Source: an uncultured Candidatus Saccharibacteria bacterium
GTDB lineage: Bacteria > Patescibacteriota > Saccharimonadia > Saccharimonadales > Saccharimonadaceae
NCBI GenBank assembly: GCA_948851665.1
Contig: CAQOWG010000002.1
Coordinates: 58,638-122,637 of the forward strand
DNA: 64,000 bases
Direction of reading: 5' to 3'
Below are positions 16,702 to 25,263 of this stretch, one piece after another. Each line of letters starts with the position of its first letter. Within the stretch, counting starts at the first letter, position 1. The position numbers and the translations under genes were made by a program. A model generated the notes under the pieces. That model had not been told where the DNA came from. It ran no database searches and saw only the letters and a program-made list of their open reading frames with translations.

Positions 16702-19391
16702 TTTCGATTCCCTTTCTTGCGATTCTGACGTTGTTGTTTTTTGGATTTGCGAGCCTGGTTGCGGGCTTGATTGATAGTTTGGTGTGCATTAGATTTTTCG
16801 GTAGACGTGTTAGTTTTGAATTCTTTGTCGAGATTCTTTTCGCCAGCAGAAATTTCGTTGACGCCCTTTTCGGTGGTGCCCTTAGCCATCTTGGTGAGTT
16901 CAGATTCGTATTCTTCACCATCAGTTAATTTTTCGCTTTCGGCTTCAAGTTTGGTGAGGCGAAGTAGGATATTTAGAACTTCTTCGCGAAGATTTTTCTC
17001 GAGGCTATCAAAGAGACGCTGTGATTCACTGCGGTATTCGACAAGCGGGTCGCGTTGGCCAACGCTTCGCCAGTGGATACCTTCGCGGAGGTGTTGCATA
17101 TTCTCAAGGTGTTGCATCCAGAGCGTGTCGAGTACCTTGAGATAGACTTCGCGCTCGATTTTGCGCATGATTTCAGCTTCGAAGAGTTCTTCTTTTTTGG
17201 CATAGGCCGCGTTGATCATGTCTTCAAGGGTCTTTACGCGGTCCTTTTCTTTGCGCATTGCGCCGATTTTGTCTAGTTCCTTGTCGTCAAAGTCGAAGAT
17301 TGCTAAAATGTCATCGGTAAAATTCTTATTGATACGCGAGCTGTCTTTGGCAAGATCAGCAGCGGTGGTTTTGATGAGACGCTTGATTTCGTTATGGATG
17401 TTTTCGCCATCAAGGATTTTGCGACGCATGCCGTAAACAACTTTACGGTGGCGATTGATAACGTTGTCGTATTGGACGACATTTTTGCGGGAGTCGAAAT
17501 TGAAGCCTTCAATGCGCTTTTGAGCTGATTCAAGAGTTTTCGAAACGCTTTTGGTCTGGATCGGTGTGTCTTCATCGACGCCAAGTCGAGCCATTAGCAT
17601 AGCGATGCGATCACCTTGGAAAATACGCATCAGATCGTCTTCGCAGCTGACAAAGAATTGTGTGGTACCAGGATCGCCTTGGCGGCCACCACGGCCACGA
17701 AGCTGATTGTCGACGCGACGAGAGTCATGGCGTTCTGATCCAATTACCACGAGTCCACCAAGTTCTTTGACGCCTTCGCCAAGTTTAATGTCGGTACCGC
17801 GTCCAGCTAGGTTGGTAGCAAGGGTAACGGCGCCTTTTTCGCCGGCTTTTTCGACAATGGCGGCTTCACGTTCGTTGTTTTTAGCATTCAGGAGTTCATA
17901 TTTAATTCCCTGACTATCAAGGTAACGGGCGATCATTTCGTTTTTTTCGATGCTGGCGGAGCCAACTAGGACTGGCTGACCACGATCATGATATTTTTTG
18001 ATTTCGGCGGCGATAGCCTTGAGTTTACCGGCTTCGGTGCGATAGATTAAATCGTCTTTATCGACGCGCTGGATGGGTTTGTTGGGCGGAATTTGAATTA
18101 CGTCAAGCGAATAGATTTGTTGGAACTCTTCGGCTTCGGTGAAGGCGGTACCAGTCATACCAGAAAGTTTGTTATAAAGACGGAAGAAGTTCTGGAAAGA
18201 GATGGTGGCAAGTGTCATGGATTCTTGTTTGACAGCAACGCTTTCCTTAGCCTCGATAGCCTGATGTAGACCTTCGTTGTAGCGACGACCTTGCATGAGG
18301 CGGCCAGTGTGTTCATCGACGATGACGACATCGCCGCTGCTGGTAACAACATAATCTTTATCGCGTTTGAAGACGACTTGTGCGCGCAGGGCTTGCTCGA
18401 TATGGTAAACCTGGCGGGTGTGTTTAGTGGAATAGAGATTTTTTATGCCAAGCATTTGCTGAACTTTTTCGACGCCAGCATCGGTTAATGCGACACTGCG
18501 ACGTTTTTCGTCAAAAACGTAATCGTCAGCAGTAAGAGTGGCGGCAATTTTTGCAAATTGATAGTAGGAGTCGGGATTGTCACCAGCTGGAGCGGAAATA
18601 ATAAGTGGAGTGCGAGCTTCATCGATCAGGATGGAGTCGACTTCGTCAACAATTGCATAGTTGAGACCACGCTGGCGTAGGTATTGAGGATCATTGACCA
18701 TATTGTCGCGCAAGTAATCGAAGCCAAATTCGTTGTTGGTGCCATAAGTGATATCAGCAGCATAGGCTTCCTTGCGAGTACAAGGTTTGAGATGGCGAAA
18801 ACGTGGATCGTCGTGATCTTCGTTTTCGTATTCTTTGTCATAGATAAAGCTGGCTTGATTGATAATTACAGCAACGGAAAGTCCAAGAAAGTCATAGACT
18901 GGAGCATTCCAACCGGCATCGCGTTGAGCGAGATAGTCGTTGACAGTAACAACGTGAACGCCGCGGCCAGTCAAAGCATTGAGATAGGCTGGAAGCATCG
19001 CGACGAGAGTTTTACCTTCACCAGTTTTCATCTCGGCGACGTTACCCTCATGAAGAACCATGCCACCAATTAACTGAACATCAAATGGACGCATCTTCAG
19101 GATACGTTTTGCTGCTTCGCGAGCGACGGCAAAGGTGTCGGGTAGAATCTCATTTAGGGCTTTTTCGGAGCCGTTACCAATTTTGTCGCGAAATACTTGA
19201 GTCTGAGCGGCAAGTTCTTCGTCGCTCATCCCCTCATATTTAGGTTCAAGGGCGTTAATCTCGACGACTTTTTTATAGAGTCGACGTAAGATTTTTTTCT
19301 GAGCATCACCAAAAACACCCTGGAGGATGCGAGTCAGCAACGTTTTATCGGCCAACTTGTCAGTTGGTTTCTTGTCTTTCTTCTCGGCCAT
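16698..19391 (-). CDS. secA: Preprotein translocase ATPase SecA
   Basis: The 897-residue motor drives unfolded preproteins through SecYEG. Walker A is 'MKTGEGKTLVA', the DEAD-type box 'VDEVDSILIDEART', and the helicase-type motif 'ATNLAGRGTDIKL'. The end of the protein lacks the C-x-C-x8-C-H zinc tail of many SecA proteins. Instead it has a Lys/Gln/Arg-rich tail of about 60 residues. The AGGAAG ribosome site lies 7 bases before ATG. Its stop codon overlaps the presumed AUA start of the M16 peptidase. secY and secE are also in the window. Confidence 0.97.
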   Translation of the reverse strand: MAEKKDKKPTDKLADKTLLTRILQGVFGDAQKKILRRLYKKVVEINALEPKYEGMSDEELAAQTQVFRDKIGNGSEKALNEILPDTFAVAREAAKRILKMRPFDVQLIGGMVLHEGNVAEMKTGEGKTLVAMLPAYLNALTGRGVHVVTVNDYLAQRDAGWNAPVYDFLGLSVAVIINQASFIYDKEYENEDHDDPRFRHLKPCTRKEAYAADITYGTNNEFGFDYLRDNMVNDPQYLRQRGLNYAIVDEVDSILIDEARTPLIISAPAGDNPDSYYQFAKIAATLTADDYVFDEKRRSVALTDAGVEKVQQMLGIKNLYSTKHTRQVYHIEQALRAQVVFKRDKDYVVTSSGDVVIVDEHTGRLMQGRRYNEGLHQAIEAKESVAVKQESMTLATISFQNFFRLYNKLSGMTGTAFTEAEEFQQIYSLDVIQIPPNKPIQRVDKDDLIYRTEAGKLKAIAAEIKKYHDRGQPVLVGSASIEKNEMIARYLDSQGIKYELLNAKNNEREAAIVEKAGEKGAVTLATNLAGRGTDIKLGEGVKELGGLVVIGSERHDSRRVDNQLRGRGGRQGDPGTTQFFVSCEDDLMRIFQGDRIAMLMARLGVDEDTPIQTKSVSKTLESAQKRIEGFNFDSRKNVVQYDNVINRHRKVVYGMRRKILDGENIHNEIKRLIKTTAADLAKDSSRINKNFTDDILAIFDFDDKELDKIGAMRKEKDRVKTLEDMINAAYAKKEELFEAEIMRKIEREVYLKVLDTLWMQHLENMQHLREGIHWRSVGQRDPLVEYRSESQRLFDSLEKNLREEVLNILLRLTKLEAESEKLTDGEEYESELTKMAKGTTEKGVNEISAGEKNLDKEFKTNTSTEKSNAHQTINQARNQARKSKKQQRQNRKKGNRK

Positions 19392-19430
19392 TTTACAACT
19401 TCCTAATTATATCCCCCTTATTATAGCATA

Positions 19431-19793
19431 TTAGGCTCTCTTGATAAACAGGTTTTTGAGGCCTTTTTTAGAGAGATGTGGGGTCGCCTCAAGTTTGAAA
19501 CGACGCACTTGTCCTTTGAGCTTAGCTTCAAGAATGTCGATTCCGGCAAAAACGTTAGAACATTCGTCGCGAGACGTAATTACTTTGCCGCCAGGAATTT
19601 CCATAGCAACAGAGATATCATATTTGTTGCCGTGAGCACGATCAACTTCGGTAACGACAACTTTGGCGACAATATCTTTTTTGTTGCCACGGGGCAGATA
19701 TCGGTCGAGTTTGCCGATGCGCTTCTCGGTATATTTACGGAAGCCATCCGAAACTTTGTAATTGTTGCCGCTGATTTCGATTTTTTCAATCAC
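19431..19793 (-). CDS. hpf: Ribosome hibernation promoting factor, short form
   Basis: 120 residues of the HPF/YfiA family, which bind the decoding centre of idle ribosomes. Typical pieces are 'YTEKRIGKLDRYLP', 'AKVVVTEVDRAHGNKYDISVAMEIPGG' in shortened form, and the 'AGIDILEAKLKGQVRRFK' helix. The C-terminal dimerisation domain of long HPF is absent. The start codon is GTG, with GGAG 8 bases upstream. It sits 13 bp after ybaB and 39 bp before secA on the same strand. Confidence 0.85.
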   Translation of the reverse strand: MIEKIEISGNNYKVSDGFRKYTEKRIGKLDRYLPRGNKKDIVAKVVVTEVDRAHGNKYDISVAMEIPGGKVITSRDECSNVFAGIDILEAKLKGQVRRFKLEATPHLSKKGLKNLFIKRA

Positions 19794-19806
19794 GCTGAAC
19801 TCCTTT

Positions 19807-20103
19807 TTAGAGGCCGAGACTACTCAAGCCACCCATTAATGGTTTCATTTTGTCGGTTGCGATTTCTTGAGCTTTAGCGTAGCCATCGCGCATACAATCT
19901 TCAATCCAGTGCTCGAGTTCGGCAATATCGTCAAGGTCGACGCGCTTAGGGTCGATTTTTACGCTCTTGATCTTGAGTTCACCGGTAATCTGTACGGTTA
20001 CAGCCCCGTCGCCTGCTTCAACTTCTACAATTTCGTTTTTGAGTGACTTTTGTGCTTTTCTGAGCTGGTTAAGCATTTTCATTTGGTCCATAGTTGCGCC
20101 CAT
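19807..20103 (-). CDS. YbaB/EbfC family nucleoid-associated protein
   Basis: A 98-residue protein with an N-terminal helix 'MDQMKMLNQLRKAQKSL', a central beta sheet 'VEAGDGAVTVQITGELKIK' and a C-terminal helix 'DGYAKAQEIATDKM'. This is the tweezer-shaped dimer family that binds DNA. Length is normal (about 100). AAGGAG lies 5-6 bases before ATG. In many bacteria ybaB lies in an operon with dnaX and recR. Here both are separate but within the window (22989 and 47209). Confidence 0.85.
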   Translation of the reverse strand: MGATMDQMKMLNQLRKAQKSLKNEIVEVEAGDGAVTVQITGELKIKSVKIDPKRVDLDDIAELEHWIEDCMRDGYAKAQEIATDKMKPLMGGLSSLGL

Positions 20104-20106
20104 ATT

Positions 20107-21549
20107 TTACTCCTTATTGTATAAGTATATTCTATCAGAGTTTTCAGATTTTGGCGAGGTGATTATTTGACTAAGCGGGGCGTCAATAGAGGTTTTGCCA
20201 AGAGTTGCAAAGCTGGTGCCAGGATTTGTGCTTGGAAGAGTATCGGAAACAGCGCAGATGCCATCGTTGACTTCAAGGACTTTATAGAAATTATAGGCGA
20301 TAGGATTATCAATGACGTAAAGCGTGTCATTCGGGGAAAGTTGGTCGCGGATAATAGTGAGATCGTTGTCAAATTCATTGGCAACAAGAGGGACGTAGCG
20401 ATAACCAAAGATAAAATGCGAAACACCGCCAATAATCATGATGCCAAGAAAAGTACCGATTGGGAAGAATGCAGAAATGCGAGCATAAGGGTTGTTGGGG
20501 AAAAGATTATACCATTTGTCGAGAATATAACGTAGACCGTGTGCAATCAAAATTGCCATTGGTAGGAGAATGAGAATGGCGGATTCTGGGTTGAGTCCAG
20601 CAAGAAAGATGGTAAAAACGATGAGCCAAGTGGCAATAGAATTGCGAGAGGCGAAGAAACCTTTTGTGGTCGAGAGGAGACCTATGACGGCAAGAGCAAT
20701 GGAGGCAAGGCCGACGAAAGGTGAAAGAAAAGCGCTTTCAAGTGTAGTACTCCATGCAAAGAATGGTAGGAAGGCAGTTTGGATATTGCTGATGAATGTG
20801 CTCCAGGTGAGGCCTGGCGCGAGGAAGAGTTCGGCAATGATGCCGGGGTTGACGACAAAGCTAACGACAAACGAGGCAAGACCAAGTAGGATGATGAAAA
20901 TAGTAAGAATTAGCGGAATAGTAGGAAGAGTCTTGATTGTGAAACGTAGATGTGGATGGGCGATAGCAAAAATAACAATGAAGGCAGCAAGATAGATAAT
21001 GTGGGGAGTAAAAATAGAAGCGAGAAGTGCAAATGCGAAAATGAAGCAATAGAAAGGTTTGGGTTTTGTGACACCTTGGATTTTGGAGCCAATCCATAGT
21101 AATAAGGTGGGCCAAAAGACTAGCATGATAAGCGGCGTGCCGGAGCCAGCGAGATAGAGAAAGGATCCAGAAAGGACGGCGAGGATTGAGGCCATGAGGG
21201 CGACATTGGTTTTGAACCAGCGATTGAGCAGTAAGATGAGTAATAAACCGAGGAAGATGCCGATGATGACGCTGGGGAGTTTGACAGAATAAATATTGAG
21301 ACCAAAGATCATGATGGAGAGTTTTTGGAGGGCGCGGTAGGGCAGGTTAATGATATCACCATGCAAGATCGAGGCTGGTTCGAGTGCGTAAGAATGGGCG
21401 ACAGAAATCATTTCTGATTCCGAGAGGCCACTGGGCGAGAGTAAAGGTAGCCAAAGGAGTAGGCCAAGATAAGCAAGTGCTAACAAAAAGAATCCGATGA
21501 TAAAGCGGTAACGATAGAGGAAAAGTTTTGAAATGACAATCTTCTTCAC
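20107..21549 (-). CDS. GT-C-like multi-pass membrane protein, GTG start
   Basis: About 480 residues with roughly 10 membrane helices. An early loop reads 'GLSESEMISVAHS' and 'NLPYRALQKLS', then 'FGLNIYSVKLPSVIIGIF', the layout of ArnT/PMT-type GT-C transferases. A soluble end domain of about 80 residues follows. The catalytic acidic residue would be in 'SESEM'. I choose GTG 21549 because a TATAAT box ends exactly six bases upstream, matching the leaderless pattern of the window. The ATG at 21567 would place the -10 box inside the gene. Sugar and acceptor are unknown. Confidence 0.65.
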   Translation of the reverse strand: MKKIVISKLFLYRYRFIIGFFLLALAYLGLLLWLPLLSPSGLSESEMISVAHSYALEPASILHGDIINLPYRALQKLSIMIFGLNIYSVKLPSVIIGIFLGLLLILLLNRWFKTNVALMASILAVLSGSFLYLAGSGTPLIMLVFWPTLLLWIGSKIQGVTKPKPFYCFIFAFALLASIFTPHIIYLAAFIVIFAIAHPHLRFTIKTLPTIPLILTIFIILLGLASFVVSFVVNPGIIAELFLAPGLTWSTFISNIQTAFLPFFAWSTTLESAFLSPFVGLASIALAVIGLLSTTKGFFASRNSIATWLIVFTIFLAGLNPESAILILLPMAILIAHGLRYILDKWYNLFPNNPYARISAFFPIGTFLGIMIIGGVSHFIFGYRYVPLVANEFDNDLTIIRDQLSPNDTLYVIDNPIAYNFYKVLEVNDGICAVSDTLPSTNPGTSFATLGKTSIDAPLSQIITSPKSENSDRIYLYNKE

Positions 21550-21555
21550 AATAGT

Positions 21556-21561
21556 ATTATA
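21556..21561 (-). promoter_or_regulatory. -10 box, 6 nt from GTG start
   Basis: TATAAT on the minus strand, six bases before GTG 21549, just after the dnaB stop codon. It decides the start of the GT-C-like gene. Confidence 0.6.
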
Positions 21562-21570
21562 GCACAATTA

Positions 21571-22950
21571 TTATTGCTCTTCGTCGCGACTTTTGTCGAG
21601 TGACATAAAACGCAAAAGCTCTGGGTGGAAGTAGAGTTCGATTTTACCGACCGGCCCATGGCGATGCTTGGCGAGGATTAGCTCGGTGATATTGGTGGGC
21701 TCGTAGCCTTCCTCGTTGTGGTAGTAGTCGACGCGGTGAAGCATCATGACAAGATCGGCATCCTGCTCGATAGAACCGGATTCACGGAGGTCGGTAAGCT
21801 GTGGGCGCGGATCGTCGCGACCGGCGAGGCTACGGGAAAGCTGAGCGAGGGCAATGACAGGGATACTCATCTCGCGAGCGAGCGTTTTGAGGCCACGGGA
21901 AATTTCGGTAACTTCCTGCACGCGGTTACCAGCATAGCGGTCGGAACCTTGCAAAAGCTGCAAATAATCAATAATGACCATGCTGATATTTTTATCGTGG
22001 GCGGCACGGCGGACTTTATTGCGCAGTTCGAGAATGGTCATGGAGCTAGTATCATCAATATAAAGTGGCACTTCGCTCATTTCGGCCATAGCGTCGCCAA
22101 CACGAGTAAAGTCTTCGTCGCTAAGATTGCCGGTGCGGATTTTCCAGTTGTCGACTCCGGAAACATCAGAGATAATACGGTCGATAATTTCTTGGGCGGC
22201 CATCTCCATTGAGAAGAAAAGTACGCCTTTCCCTTCCCCGTTGCCGGTGGCGACGTTATAAGCGAGGTTTTGCGCAAAGGTAGTTTTACCCATAGCCGGA
22301 CGAGCACCGATGATGATGAGGTCGCCGTTTTGGAAGCCAGCGGTTTTCTTGTCGAGGTCGTAAAAACCGGTTTTGAGACCGCGCAGGGCACCCTTGTTTT
22401 TATGAAGTTCCTCGATACGATCATAGGCGCTAATGAGTAAATCACCAAGCGCGACATAATCGGATTTGACGGAACGGTCAGAGACCTTGAAGAGATTTTT
22501 TTCGGCATCGCCGATGAGGTCTTCGATGCGGTTGGCACTGTCGTAGGCGGAAGAAACGATTTGGGTGCCAGCGGTGATTAGGCGGCGACGTAGGGAGGCG
22601 CTGGCGACCAGCTCGGCGTAGGTTTCGATATGGGAAGAAGTAGGGACGAAGTTGGAAAGGTCGGTGAGATAGGGGGCGCCACCAATGTCCTTGAGGACTT
22701 TTTGACTGCGTAGTTCAGAGGTGAGGGTCATGAGGTCGATAGAGCGATGGTGTTCAAAAAGGGCCTCCATGCCACGGTAGATGCGAGCGTGGCGTGGGTC
22801 ATAAAAATCTTCGGATTGGACGGTTTCGAGGATAGTGGAAAAATTTTCACCGGAGAGCAAAAGTGCACCGAGTAAAGATTTCTCAGCTTCTAAATCTTGG
22901 GGTGGGATGCGACCACCGGAATGCTCGGCCGCTGTATCGGGTTCTGCCAT
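21571..22950 (-). CDS. dnaB: Replicative DNA helicase DnaB
   Basis: The 459-residue hexameric helicase unwinds the replication fork. The N-terminal primase-interaction domain starts at 'RIPPQDLEAEKSLLGALLL'. The RecA-like domain has Walker A 'GARPAMGKTTFA', Walker B 'SMVIIDYLQLL' and 'SIEQDADLVMMLHR'. No intein is present. AAAGGAGG precedes the ATG by 5 bases, and a TATAAT lies at 22971-22976 upstream. It is convergent with nothing and lies directly downstream of dnaX, grouping two fork proteins. Confidence 0.96.
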   Translation of the reverse strand: MAEPDTAAEHSGGRIPPQDLEAEKSLLGALLLSGENFSTILETVQSEDFYDPRHARIYRGMEALFEHHRSIDLMTLTSELRSQKVLKDIGGAPYLTDLSNFVPTSSHIETYAELVASASLRRRLITAGTQIVSSAYDSANRIEDLIGDAEKNLFKVSDRSVKSDYVALGDLLISAYDRIEELHKNKGALRGLKTGFYDLDKKTAGFQNGDLIIIGARPAMGKTTFAQNLAYNVATGNGEGKGVLFFSMEMAAQEIIDRIISDVSGVDNWKIRTGNLSDEDFTRVGDAMAEMSEVPLYIDDTSSMTILELRNKVRRAAHDKNISMVIIDYLQLLQGSDRYAGNRVQEVTEISRGLKTLAREMSIPVIALAQLSRSLAGRDDPRPQLTDLRESGSIEQDADLVMMLHRVDYYHNEEGYEPTNITELILAKHRHGPVGKIELYFHPELLRFMSLDKSRDEEQ

Positions 22951-22988
22951 TATACCTCCTTTTGGATTATTATAGCACAGATTGAAGA

Positions 22989-24440
22989 CTAGAAAGGCAG
23001 GTCGCTAGCGGGGAGTTCCTGGACGTTGCCCATAATCTCGGCGACATGGGAGAGTTCGGGACTGAGGTTGGCAGGTTTGGCGCCTTCATGCACTTCAAGG
23101 GAGAGACCATTAAGTGCAGAATTGATAGCGGCGCTATGTGCGGGTGAAGCGAGTGATTTGATAGTGAACTTGTTGCTAGGATAGAGATGGAGTGTGTCGC
23201 CTTTGAGTTCGTATTCACATTTTTGGAGTTGGTCAGCGGCACCACTGGACTCGGTACGGACAGTGTCGAGGAAGTTGTTCCAGTCGAAGTTTGTGTTGGA
23301 TGTGGTAGCATGTTTTTGGGTCTTTGGAGCAAGATCTTCAGCTGCGGGAGCATGATTTTCTGGTTCGGGAGCACGCTTTGTTGTCGCGGGAGTACGATTG
23401 GTTGACTTGGGTGCACGATCTTCAATCGTACTAGCATGTTCTGTGGGTTTGTTGACATGATTTTCGGCGGGGGAAATTGCGGTGGGGGATGCGGCGGTTG
23501 GTTTTGGCACGTTGGCACAAAGTGCGAGTAGAAGTTTTGCCTCCGGGAAAGGTGGTTGGACGTTAGGGAGACTTGATAGCAATGATAGGAAAACTGGCTG
23601 GGGGTTGCGGAGGATTTGGTTGATGAGCTCGCGAGCGATGTTCTCGGGGCTGAGGCCGGAATTGAGTAGATCCTGGAGTTCATTTTGGATAGAGGCAAGG
23701 TCGCCGGTGGCATAAGATTTGAGTAGATTATGGGTGATTTGGTCGGATGGAAGACCAAGAGCGTCGCGCAAAAAATTGGCGTCGATGGGATTCTCGCGAC
23801 TGCCAGCAAGACTGGCGACTTGGTCGAGTAGGCTTAGGGCATCGCGAAAAGAGCCACCGCTACGTTCGGCAACAATGGTGATGGCGTCGGAAGTAATGTT
23901 GATTTTCTCGGCTTTAGCAATTTTGGTGAGATGTTCGGACATAACCTCAAGCGAGGCGAGTTTGAAATTGTAAAGTTGGGTACGCGATGTGATAGTGATG
24001 GGGATTTTATCGGCTTCAGTAGTAGCCATGATGAAGACGGTGTGGGCGGGCGGTTCCTCAAGGGTTTTAAGCAGAGCGTTGGCAGCAGATTTGGAGAGCA
24101 TATGAACTTCGTCAATGATGTAGATTTTATACTTCCCTTGGCTCGGGGCAATGATGGCTTTTTCGCGCAGGTCGCGGATATTGTCAACGCCGTTATTGGA
24201 GGCAGCGTCGATTTCGATGATGTCAAGATAATTATCTTCAAGTTGGTAGTCGAATTTATTGATGGCATGGGCGAAGATGCGAGCAACGGAAGTTTTGCCA
24301 GTACCACGGGGGCCAATGAAAAGATAGGCGTGACCAATTTTGTCTTGCAACAAGGCATTTTGAAGAGCGGTAGTGACTCCAGATTGCCCAACGACATCAG
24401 CGAGTTTGGTGGGGCGATATTTGCGGTAGAGGCTGCGCAT
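22989..24440 (-). CDS. dnaX: DNA polymerase III subunit gamma/tau lacking its zinc module
   Basis: This 483-residue clamp-loader ATPase has Walker A 'GPRGTGKTSVARI', Walker B 'YIIDEVHMLS' and sensor 'MATTEADKIPITITSR'. Between the P-loop helix and 'EIDAASNNG' the family normally has four zinc-binding cysteines. Here that stretch is a short acidic segment ('NKFDYQLEDNYLDII') without cysteine. The C-terminal third (from about residue 310) contains Ala/Pro/Thr-rich repeats around 'ENHA' and 'APKSTNRT'. I saw no obvious frameshift site giving a short gamma. The gene begins 5 bp after the upstream small gene. Confidence 0.93.
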   Translation of the reverse strand: MRSLYRKYRPTKLADVVGQSGVTTALQNALLQDKIGHAYLFIGPRGTGKTSVARIFAHAINKFDYQLEDNYLDIIEIDAASNNGVDNIRDLREKAIIAPSQGKYKIYIIDEVHMLSKSAANALLKTLEEPPAHTVFIMATTEADKIPITITSRTQLYNFKLASLEVMSEHLTKIAKAEKINITSDAITIVAERSGGSFRDALSLLDQVASLAGSRENPIDANFLRDALGLPSDQITHNLLKSYATGDLASIQNELQDLLNSGLSPENIARELINQILRNPQPVFLSLLSSLPNVQPPFPEAKLLLALCANVPKPTAASPTAISPAENHVNKPTEHASTIEDRAPKSTNRTPATTKRAPEPENHAPAAEDLAPKTQKHATTSNTNFDWNNFLDTVRTESSGAADQLQKCEYELKGDTLHLYPSNKFTIKSLASPAHSAAINSALNGLSLEVHEGAKPANLSPELSHVAEIMGNVQELPASDLPF

Positions 24441-24445
24441 AGAAT

Positions 24446-24964
24446 TTAGAGCGCGGCTTCAACGGCGGCCCAAGCGGCATCCTCGTTATTGGCTGGAATG
24501 ATGGCGGAAACTTGGCTACCTTCGCGTAGATGGAAATAAGTTACAGAGGCGTATAGTACTTCGTATTCGCGGCCACCAACCTCGATGTAATATTTGTCGT
24601 CGTGGTGGATTAATGTACCGATGACGGCTTTACGTTCGACCGGCCCAATTTGTTTATAGAGGAAGCGACCTTCTGGGGTAATAGTGAGTTTTAGAATGTC
24701 ACCTTCAATTAACTTGGACTTAGATGCGTAGTTAGCGGGGACGGGATAGTTTTTGCCATCGGGGCCAATCATAATTTGACCATCAAAAACACCCTCAATA
24801 ACTTTGCCTTCGGGACTCATGACAACAGTCTCGCGTGGAGCGGTAATTGCTTCTCCGTCACCAAGGACAGAGATTAACAGCTCTTTAGCGGCGGCAAGAT
24901 TGGTTTCGGCTTCTTGGATTAGCCCGCGTAGCCGCTTGATTTGTTTTTCTGGTAATTCAGACAT
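24446..24964 (-). CDS. Conserved-looking protein of unknown function upstream of dnaX
   Basis: 172 residues. The N-terminal 40 are a coiled-coil helix ('KQIKRLRGLIQEAETNLAAAKELL'). The rest looks like two small beta-barrel-like halves, 'GQIMIGPDGKNYPVP' with 'EGDILKLTITPEGRFLYK', and 'GREYEVLYASVTYFHLREG'. This resembles coiled-coil plus OB-fold architecture, but I do not recognise the family. No signal peptide is seen. GTG and ATG are adjacent at the start; I use ATG 24964. Five bases separate it from dnaX, so a replication-linked role is possible but unproven. Confidence 0.6.
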   Translation of the reverse strand: MSELPEKQIKRLRGLIQEAETNLAAAKELLISVLGDGEAITAPRETVVMSPEGKVIEGVFDGQIMIGPDGKNYPVPANYASKSKLIEGDILKLTITPEGRFLYKQIGPVERKAVIGTLIHHDDKYYIEVGGREYEVLYASVTYFHLREGSQVSAIIPANNEDAAWAAVEAAL

Positions 24965-25006
24965 CACCTCGCATCCTGTCTGTATTTAACTTTGATTTCT
25001 ATCCTC

Positions 25007-25035
25007 ATCTTATCGCGTGTAGGGCAAAAAGTCAA
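25007..25035 (-). promoter_or_regulatory. Promoter of the orf-dnaX-dnaB group
   Basis: TTGACT (25035-25030), 17-base spacer and TAAGAT (25012-25007) on the minus strand, 40 bases upstream of the first start codon. Confidence 0.7.
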
Positions 25036-25087
25036 CCCGCAAAAAAAATGGTTTTCCACTGGAATAACATGGGTGGGTACGAAAACG

Positions 25088-25173
25088 TTGTAAAAAATAC
25101 AAGCAGAAACGTCTTGTAAAAAAGTGATAAATAGTCTTGTGCTAAAAACAGGGGTTGGCAAGTATGTTATAAT
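25088..25173 (+). promoter_or_regulatory. Extended -10 promoter with upstream dyad and repeats
   Basis: TG-T-TATAAT (25165-25173) is an extended -10 box without a clear -35. Upstream are a dyad (TTGTA at 25088-25092, TACAA at 25098-25102, five A's between) and a repeated TCTTGT (25112, 25135; 23 bp apart). These could be operator sites for the unknown gene at 25264, which is inference. Confidence 0.45.
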
Positions 25174-25263
25174 AAAGAAGGACAAATAGAAGAGGTGGTG
25201 AAGGACCAAACATTATAGGATTGTTGGACCTTAAAAATGCTCAAAAAAAGGAGGGTGAATTTT

